This document shows positions 58,401 through 64,000 of a stretch of DNA of 64,000 nt, piece after piece. The number at the start of each line of letters is the position of its first letter. Position 1 is the first letter of the stretch. The stretch lies in contig MU858075.1 of the NCBI GenBank assembly GCA_033297075.1, positions 194,446 through 258,445 on the forward strand. The letters run 5' to 3'. Both the position numbers and the translations under genes were made by a program. Source of the stretch: Rhypophila decipiens. Its lineage: Eukaryota > Ascomycota > Sordariomycetes > Sordariales > Naviculisporaceae. The notes under the pieces are model-generated. The model was not told where the DNA came from and did no database searches. It saw only the letters and a program-made list of their open reading frames with translations.

Positions 58401-59167
58401 AAAGCAGTGGAGGATTGTGCCATGTCGGTAGTGGTACCCGTGGCCCGAGCACAAACACCGTGCCCGACCCTGTGCCACCCCAAACACGGGGTAGACAAAC
58501 AATCACGGCTGGAATTCGTCCTGAGAAACCATCAACAACAGCTGAGGATGGTGTTGCGATAATGCCACCACCCCCAGGCCCACCGTCGCGGCCCGCCCCT
58601 CCCGTCGCTCCCCAGGCCTTGGCCCAGACTAGAGTTCAAGCGCCTGTTCCTCCTCCTCCTACGGCACTGGTACCACCAACGCCGACTTCAGCGGGTATTG
58701 TAGCCGTACCAGTACCTCCTCTTCCTGCCTCTGTTGCCACGGCTACTACTAGCACGACTATCAGCACTGCCAATACTAGCGCCGCGGGTACCACTCCCGG
58801 CGTCAACATCACCGCAACAACTGGTACTTTTGCCGCTGCCGCTGCCATTGCGCCGGTTACAGTTCCCGCAAACGTACCGCCCCGCATCCCGAATCCAGCA
58901 TCGCGTGGCCGGAAAGCAGCACTAAAGTCTGACGCAAAGGGCCAGACTCCCCAGTCCATTCTCCCACCGCCTGAGCCTCTAGCCGACAGGTCGAATCTGG
59001 TAACTAACAGGGCCGCTGCTCGGCCAGGTGGTGCTGGTGCTGGTGCTAATGGGCAAGAAGAGCGGCCCAAGTTGAAAATGACCTTTCCCGGGTTTGTTTC
59101 TGCCAAGGAGGGCGGGCCGTGGAGCCGGCATTCTCATGATCTTTTGGAGGGCGGGAGGCCTGTTTGA
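55421..59167 (+). CDS. DUF2439 (ZGRF1-N/Mte1/Dbl2-like) protein
   Basis: A single-exon gene of 1248 aa. The N-terminal DUF2439 domain (about 25-100) reads VLEFVCLFTHDLRRKQKRWQ, then DGRLKYHTFNKRVMVYDD, then GNFVGDMYWR. This domain marks yeast Mte1, fission-yeast Dbl2 and the N-terminus of animal ZGRF1, factors that work with the Mph1/Fml1/FANCM-type helicases in recombination and telomere maintenance. A second motif, RTALRIKSRDRRGLLLMTEM (about residue 490-510), and a nuclear-localisation-like KKKRKKRAP follow. The rest is acidic, Ser/Pro-rich and disordered, ending in RPKLKMTFPGFVSAKEGGPW. There is no helicase domain, as is usual in fungi. Three 29-residue tandem repeats occupy about residues 569-655. 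Nuclear DNA-repair function is inferred from the domain. Confidence 0.88.
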   Translation: MASLASPSVAAGSHGGGGSSATVLEFVCLFTHDLRRKQKRWQDGRLKYHTFNKRVMVYDDRGNFVGDMYWRRNWEFDEGEEIELERGGVIVQVAECVGRQNQDLSELIDKRQKEKEQRAAARPAAHPVPMHTPLSINRTPGAQRDHFQTRHRPLNQLLGTPTGHHGRALVPTESPYEQRHAADRTPDEESSSRAQKRRRYDDMPSSKQGYAQALFGAPLTLSAVPMSSAPIRRPPLTRPQSRIDLTSSQEDGVSNSRPVEITEERDQRINRPSPVREIKTAPQRVVENSSRAPVAIARIPVPSVQKEIDPQPRDAEYRDVPQQPDHSTSRRGVSSHFANASEESQRRASLLKNTGLARVQARDPLPVTVDKRADEGIQAPNQQLFKTRQPEPISIPDDEEDYGEIHDLEEETLFVPSRREDVDKSKRRAPEPETGLGQHGRNVGRSTGLFKPHSFAHSTTDAAPEAPPARAPDPAPPIAAPPVEAPEKEPRTALRIKSRDRRGLLLMTEMAKEAPVKKKRKKRAPTPEIPVETSLEEQYDIPDQDLLDVPDPASPQATATDPLQPFYLDDPDPFVSLEPAARKDTSGAVREALQADPDDSDPFASPEPAMRKGTSDATREAARADPDDADPFASPELSLRRERERAKPMDMHDDDGPSTFGTSSPELIEAAKTTSREEATVYDIPDDTDEEQLFLPRRERSPPEPRKRANPRDRNKKQSRRQSIEEDVASDEESEDLPRARTTRTGKRKVQKAPREEEHSGASAKNKRARPVLAFISDEPSSEEDVPMPPPKVSKTTRASKTSKAAKPTKGPRLGAKLKSTVKSREVFGFVMSSSPPPPVLGGAAVSTNRNRPDLTDPFSAPALTGTGYTNGADSTSITTAGKPDANPAPNSRAHLGAHSLQDKNSGPTIVPPKEAVATSAAGASHGELNRQEMGADDRAGAIRIGGARLDASISAERSHGNRVPLPPATEASAPGANEGPAAPQLGILGLRWESSGGLCHVGSGTRGPSTNTVPDPVPPQTRGRQTITAGIRPEKPSTTAEDGVAIMPPPPGPPSRPAPPVAPQALAQTRVQAPVPPPPTALVPPTPTSAGIVAVPVPPLPASVATATTSTTISTANTSAAGTTPGVNITATTGTFAAAAAIAPVTVPANVPPRIPNPASRGRKAALKSDAKGQTPQSILPPPEPLADRSNLVTNRAAARPGGAGAGANGQEERPKLKMTFPGFVSAKEGGPWSRHSHDLLEGGRPV
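57125..57385 (+). repeat. Three 87-bp in-frame tandem repeats in the Mte1-like gene
   Basis: Units begin at 57125, 57212 and 57299 and encode DDPDPFVSLEPAARKDTSGA, DDSDPFASPEPAMRKGTSDA and DDADPFASPELSLRRERERA. The 29-codon period is exact. The third unit has diverged in its second half. The SDPFASPEP core resembles short acidic linear motifs, but no partner is known. Confidence 0.85.
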
Positions 59168-62100
59168 TGGGGCTACTATATGCATTGGGACCTGGTGTTT
59201 GGTGTTGTGCTCATGTTTCTGTTACTACTAGTACGGCATGTCATGGTGTTTTTGATGTTGAACCTTGCTTATAGACTGCTTTTTTGGACTGAGCCTGGAG
59301 CAACGAGTGCTGACTGAGGCAGATATGTAAGACGAGAATCATGATATACACGAATATGTTATATGAGGGCGCAAGTATGAATATATGAACCGAAGTTCTA
59401 GATATATGTAGACCAAACCAAGGTGAAGATTATTGTTATTAAGTCAATCACATATAAGGGTTACTTCGAGGAATTCCAGACCATGATACTGTGGCTGACT
59501 GTGGATTTATTCTGAGGTGATTGGTGGATTATGTCGAGAGCAGAAATATTCATCATGATTTAAACAAGAATCAAGTATTGAGGCCATCATGCCTAGGTTA
59601 AGAGCTCGCTTGCCACGTATAACCCTAACCCTTCTTTCTTTCTCTCTTAGCCTGCTTCAAGTGTTAGAGGAGATACGATATATTGTAAATGAGGTATCCG
59701 TAGCAATGCCGCTGAATGGAGTACATTGAACAAAGTATTGTAAGGCTACCGGAATGCCTTCAAAGTAAGGCAAAGTGACCCCCTACCTTGTCTTGCCTTA
59801 TTTTGTTCGGTCCGCTGAATTGTTTAGGACCATCGATGGTTGGTTGATCACATTTCAGATTAATCGAGATTTTGAGACTGTAAGAATCTGGGGAATCCCG
59901 GGCAAGTAACCTTACCCGTGGTAATGATAGGCGATATATCACATCACATTTAGGGGTCTCATGTCTCGTCTCGTCACGTTTGTCTGGGGAAACACCCGCC
60001 TGGATGGGCGGGCGGACGGGAGGGACAACGGGGATGCCGGCTTGCAATAGGTAGGGACCCTCAGGGGGCGTTGGAAATACAAGGGAGTCAGGGACGGTCC
60101 TAGCCGGTCATATAGCTATAATACGTGTGTGCCAAGTCCGGTCTGTACTCTGTAGCGAGCCGTCCTGCTGTAAAACAGACGCCAGCATTATCTCTTATTG
60201 TATTCCTGCTCCGATGTGTTCTCCATTCGCCATGAGGCTCTCAAGACAACCTACCTACCAAATCAAAAGGACTCTGCTGCTCGATATGAAGCAGTGCCTC
60301 CGCCCTTTCACGTGTGAGGGAACCTGACCAACAGGGGGACCAGGGCGGTACCTACGTCATCCTCAGGCTCTGCTTATGCTCCACTGTTCCAAATCCTTCC
60401 AAATCCCAGCAGAGAGGCAGGTAGACGATTTCGTACAGTACATGTATGGATACGAGGTACGTTCGTACGACGCGGCGGGCAAGCTACATCTATTCTCTTC
60501 CCGTCGGGTGCGAGTGCGAGTCCTATATGAGTCCTAAGATGCCATGAGTCCTATGTCAAGTACAAACTTTCCTCGACAGTGCTCGACTCTACAACATACG
60601 TGTACTTGAGTTCCCCCATACTGCCCGACCTGCCGACAAACAAACAAATTTGCCCGACGGTGCTGGGAACGGCGCCGTGGCGTGGGCAATCTACAGCGGG
60701 AGGGTGCGCGGACCGAGCCGCACAAGGCAAACAAACACCAAGGAGCCATCACCAACCAACAAAGCGGCAAACAGTTCGCCCGCACCCTTCCTTACATGCG
60801 GGAATCGACCCGTGATCCAAAATCGCACACAATTGTTTGCCAACAATTAATTGTCTTCACACTTTGTCTTGATACCTAAGGCTACCCATAACTGCACTGC
60901 CCGCCCGGGGAGCAAGGAAAATAGAAGCGGTCGGGTCAGAGTTGGGCGGAGTGAATGTCCGTCCGATGGAGGCGGAAGAAATGAAATCAAACAAGACAGA
61001 ATAGAACAAAAATGAAACGGATGGGAAAGGAAATAGAGCACGGTGTAAGTGGTGAGAGTTGTTCTCATTGGTAGTGGTTGTTTGTGGTTGTTTGCATGGT
61101 GCCCGACTCTGAGAGTCGATGCAGGCTGTTAGTTGGATCGGTATCCGAAAGGAGGATAGGAGAGTATTTCCCATTTCAACACGTTTGTGAAACTGGACAG
61201 GCGCAGGGAAACATCACTTACAGCCGCTGAGGCGGTCTGACGAACTCACGATGGCCTCATTCTCTCAGGAATCTCTTTAACATCACAGGCCAAAAAAGAA
61301 TGAGAGGGGAAGAAACAGAACTGCCCCTCCTCCAATCGTCTTCTGCCCCTCATGCTCCATTTGGGGAATCCAAGTTCAAAATGCACAAATCCAAACTGGG
61401 CTTGAATCGGAATTGTCTGGTGTACTGTGGTTGGCCTCACAATTGAGAGAGAACCGAGCCTCCTGATTGGTCCGCCCATCAAATTCGGGGTGTGAGGGGC
61501 CCTGACTTTTGAATTCGTCTCTTTTCTCATTTCACCTTTCAGTGCACTCTTTTCACGCTGGCAGTGGAAATCGTCGTCTTCCCTCGATTGAGTGTACGTA
61601 TGAACGGACAAGCTTTCTCGAGTGGAATTTACGGCTTGAGCCAAAGAAAAGAGACTGCAGGTAGCCGATCTACCCCTCCCATTTCTCTTTTCCAAACAAT
61701 GAGTCCTCACCATGCTAGGCATGGTGATGGCAACGCGGCCTACAGAACCAGTACGGTTCCGTTCCCTCGGTTTGAGCATTTGCCGACCATGGGCCTTTTG
61801 CGGAAGAGGAAAGAAGCAAAAGTGCGGATTCATGAATTGCGCAGCAGCTGTCTTCCGGCGACACAGCTTTATTGCTGCCCTTCGTCTTCACCGCGGCTGC
61901 GTGCTGCTGCTGCTGCTGCTGGGGCAGAAGAGCAGAGCAAACGTGGCTGTGTGTGCCTTGGTGTCTGCCCGACTCTACCTTTGATCACTTTGCACCCCAG
62001 CTGATGCAGGTACTTGACGTGTTGGGTCCCCATTCTTTTTCTTCTGCTTCTCTTCTTCTTTTCTTCTTTCCTTCCTCTTGTTTGTAATCACTCGATCTTC

Positions 62101-62303
62101 CCTTTGTTTATAAGGGGTTGTGGTTTGCGATTTTGGTACTGTCGTGAGTGTTGTTATCACCGTGTGGTGGTGGTTTCCCCCTGTTTTGCTCTAGCGAGCA
62201 GAAAAGGGTCACTCGTCAAGACTGCACCTTCCAGAGCCTCGTCTCCAACCGCTACCAGAACTCGCCAAAGACCTGGCCCTGGCCCAACCCTTGATCACCC
62301 CCA
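59168..62303. other. 3.1-kb intergenic region
   Basis: No gene is supported. It contains an orphan telobox-like site at 59621-59632, a (GCT)6 run at 61903-61920 and, toward 62030-62110, T/C-rich sequence typical of a long 5' leader. Long leaders are common upstream of fungal regulatory genes such as the one at 62304. Confidence 0.4.
59621..59632 (+). promoter_or_regulatory. Orphan telobox-like AACCCTAACCCT site
   Basis: Two telomere-type units followed at once by TCTTTCTTTCTCTCTTAG, as in promoters of translation-related or snoRNA genes. The nearest coding gene on this strand starts 2.7 kb further on, so an unannotated RNA gene or an old telomere-healing scar is possible. Confidence 0.5.
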
Positions 62304-64000
62304 ATGGACCAGCGACCGAAACGAAAGTGCGATTATTTCCAGCAAGAGACTACGACGTCACCGGCCGCCATGTCCCTGGCCAACATCGGCGGACCGAGCA
62401 GGAACCCGATTTACTACAACGATAATTATGAACCTATTGACCCATCACCCGAGCTCCAGGAGCTCTACAGCAAGTGGCGGCAGCTCGAGGAGCAAGAGGA
62501 ACTAAGAGTCCACCTGCTGGAGCAAGCTCAACTGGCCTCCCCGAGCAGCGACGGAGGACAAAACGATGCCTTCCTCAGGCCACCCTCGCTCTCGGCCACC
62601 TCCATGTCCCGGAGCCCGTCATGTGCAAGCACCTCCGCCTCTGTCACGGGGGCTATCAACAACATGGGCCTCGGCGAAGAGAAACCTACCAGAACCAGAC
62701 GGAAACAAGGCCGACAGGGCCCATTGGGAGACGTGAGGAAAGCCAGAACAGCGCTTCTACGCAAACTGCACGCCTGTCAGAGCTGCCACTCCCGCAAGGT
62801 CGCCGTAGGTTTGCAACTAGCCTTGTCCCTCTCGCAGACCACATTGCTAACCAGCCCTCGTCTTCCTCTCTCTAGTGTCTGCACCACAACTTCGGTCTGT
62901 TGGAAGACACGTACCAAGCATCCAAACAACTCGTGCGGCCTCCTCCCTGGAGACTCCGACAGAACAACACGGACAACACACGTGCCCAGCAACAAGATCT
63001 CTTCGGCGTCGGTGTGCGGCCGAACCTAAGAATTCCGAACCACTTGACGTCTTTCGAGCCTGGCTCCGGCCAAGCAGACCCTAATCTCGACTTCCAGAAT
63101 CTGCTCAGCCATGCCGACCCCATGTCCCCCAACACCACGGCGCCGCTTTACAACTTTGCGGATGATCCCTCGCAATGGCTGAACTTGGGGTATAACAACA
63201 CGAACAATATAGCCGCCACGGCCTCACTGTCTCCTTCATACCCATACCCTGCGTCCTTCAGTCCCTCGGTATCGCCTATTAGCGCACCCCCAATGGCACC
63301 ACGAACGGCCGTCACCGACCCAACTACAGACCGACACATGCCCATTGGCCGTCTCATTGCCCCTGACCATGGGCAGGGTCAGGGTCAGGGATATCTCAAT
63401 GGCGATTATGTCGGCTTCTACGGAACCGGAGGAACAGGCCAGCGCAGGTGGGAATGGGAATGTCGCTTCGGTGACGATGGGACTTTGTCATCTTGTTCCT
63501 ACTCCAACATGTCGGATAGCAACGATGCCCCCATCATCTGCAAGCAGCGTTACGGGACGCTCGAGAACCTCCAGACGCACTTCCACAACGACCATGTCCC
63601 ATTCGAGAATGGAAAGATCTACCCCTTTTGCACGCGCTGCTCTCAGCATTACGACTATGCCTTCTTCGTTAGCTGTCCTACTTGCGGTGGCGGCGACAGT
63701 GGCCTGGAGCCGACAGGTCTTGCGTCTCCTTCGTTTTTGCCCTATCCAGCGGGGAATCGCAACAGCACCGAGCAGTCCCAGGAGCAGTGGTACTGGGGCG
63801 ACATCTTGCCTGCTCCTGACCACGGAAGCGGACAACGGAGGACCGGGACAGTTCTGTCTGGGGATGGCGGGTTTGCCGGAGGCGGGAATTTTGGGTCCCT
63901 CGCAAGGAGTGGGACAATCACACAGCTCGACGTGTGGAACAAGACCTTCTTTGGTGGCGGCGGCTTCGGAGGAGGAGGAGGAGCGGCAGCTCAGGGAAGA
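62304..64000 (+). CDS. Zinc-binding, transcription-factor-like protein (truncated by window end)
   Basis: Two exons are visible: 62304-62804 and 62876 to the window end, which is still open (at least 542 aa). The N-terminus MDQRPKRKCDYFQQE is followed by a helix with SPELQELYSKWRQLEEQEEL. A basic cluster leads into HACQSCHSRKVACLHH, where Cys158, Cys161 and Cys168 give the C-x2-C-x6-C pattern of the first half of a Zn(II)2Cys6 cluster; the intron splits it. A second Cys/His group comes later: CKQRYGTLENLQTHFHNDH (C2H2-like) and FCTRCSQHYDYAFFVSCPTC. The rest is Ser/Pro/Gly-rich. A nuclear regulatory role is inferred from composition and zinc motifs only. The donor GTAGGT (62805) was chosen because it restores this motif; GTCGCC six bases earlier is weaker. 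Confidence 0.75.

Overview
The window looks like the nuclear genome of a filamentous ascomycete, most probably a sordariomycete. Genes are short and carry introns of mostly 50-100 nt with GT(A/G)NGT donors, CTAAC-type branch sequences and YAG acceptors. Several products are typical of filamentous ascomycetes: an Ayg1-type hydrolase, an SSK1 response regulator, a DUF6590 protein, a fungal DUF2439 (Mte1/Dbl2-like) protein and a Bot1-type mS35. Coding genes lie on both strands without operons. All exon boundaries given here were read by eye from splice signals, reading frame and family similarity, with no transcript support.

Layout. 0.26-6.3 kb: an Ayg1-like alpha/beta hydrolase, then a small carbohydrate cluster made of a KduD-like SDR and a polyol-type zinc dehydrogenase (divergent), and a GH43 enzyme convergent with the dehydrogenase. 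8.9-13.0 kb: a single-pass membrane protein with a Q-rich cytosolic tail, and a CCDC97-like protein. 13.0-17.3 kb: gene-poor. 17.3-18.6 kb: a DUF6590 protein. 18.6-23.6 kb: gene-poor, with two short conserved gene fragments on the minus strand, one from an Ash1-type SET domain and one from GDP-mannose pyrophosphorylase. 23.7-30.8 kb: a HerA/FtsK-like ATPase with a candidate PCNA-binding (PIP) motif, divergent from an SSK1 response regulator. 31.9-34.9 kb: mitochondrial ribosomal protein mS35 and a Tyr-phosphatase (PF13350-like).

36.1-43.3 kb holds five small four-helix (MARVEL-like) membrane-protein genes: four on the minus strand in tandem and one, apparently closest to the ancestral form, on the plus strand. 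All five share the same three-exon, phase-0 architecture. Two of them also share duplicated upstream DNA. 43.3-47.8 kb is gene-poor.

47.8-54.0 kb: a disordered conserved-looking protein, a 1-kb region of spaced hairpin-containing repeats, and a BAR-SH3 protein (Rvs167/Hob1 type). 55.4-59.2 kb: a large DUF2439 (Mte1/Dbl2/ZGRF1-N) protein. 62.3-64.0 kb: a zinc-binding, transcription-factor-like gene that runs off the window.

The observations most worth following up are the MARVEL-like tandem array, the spaced repeat array at 50.6-51.6 kb, the ATPase with the PIP-like motif, the pair of captured gene fragments, and three AACCCTAACCCT (telobox-like) sites.
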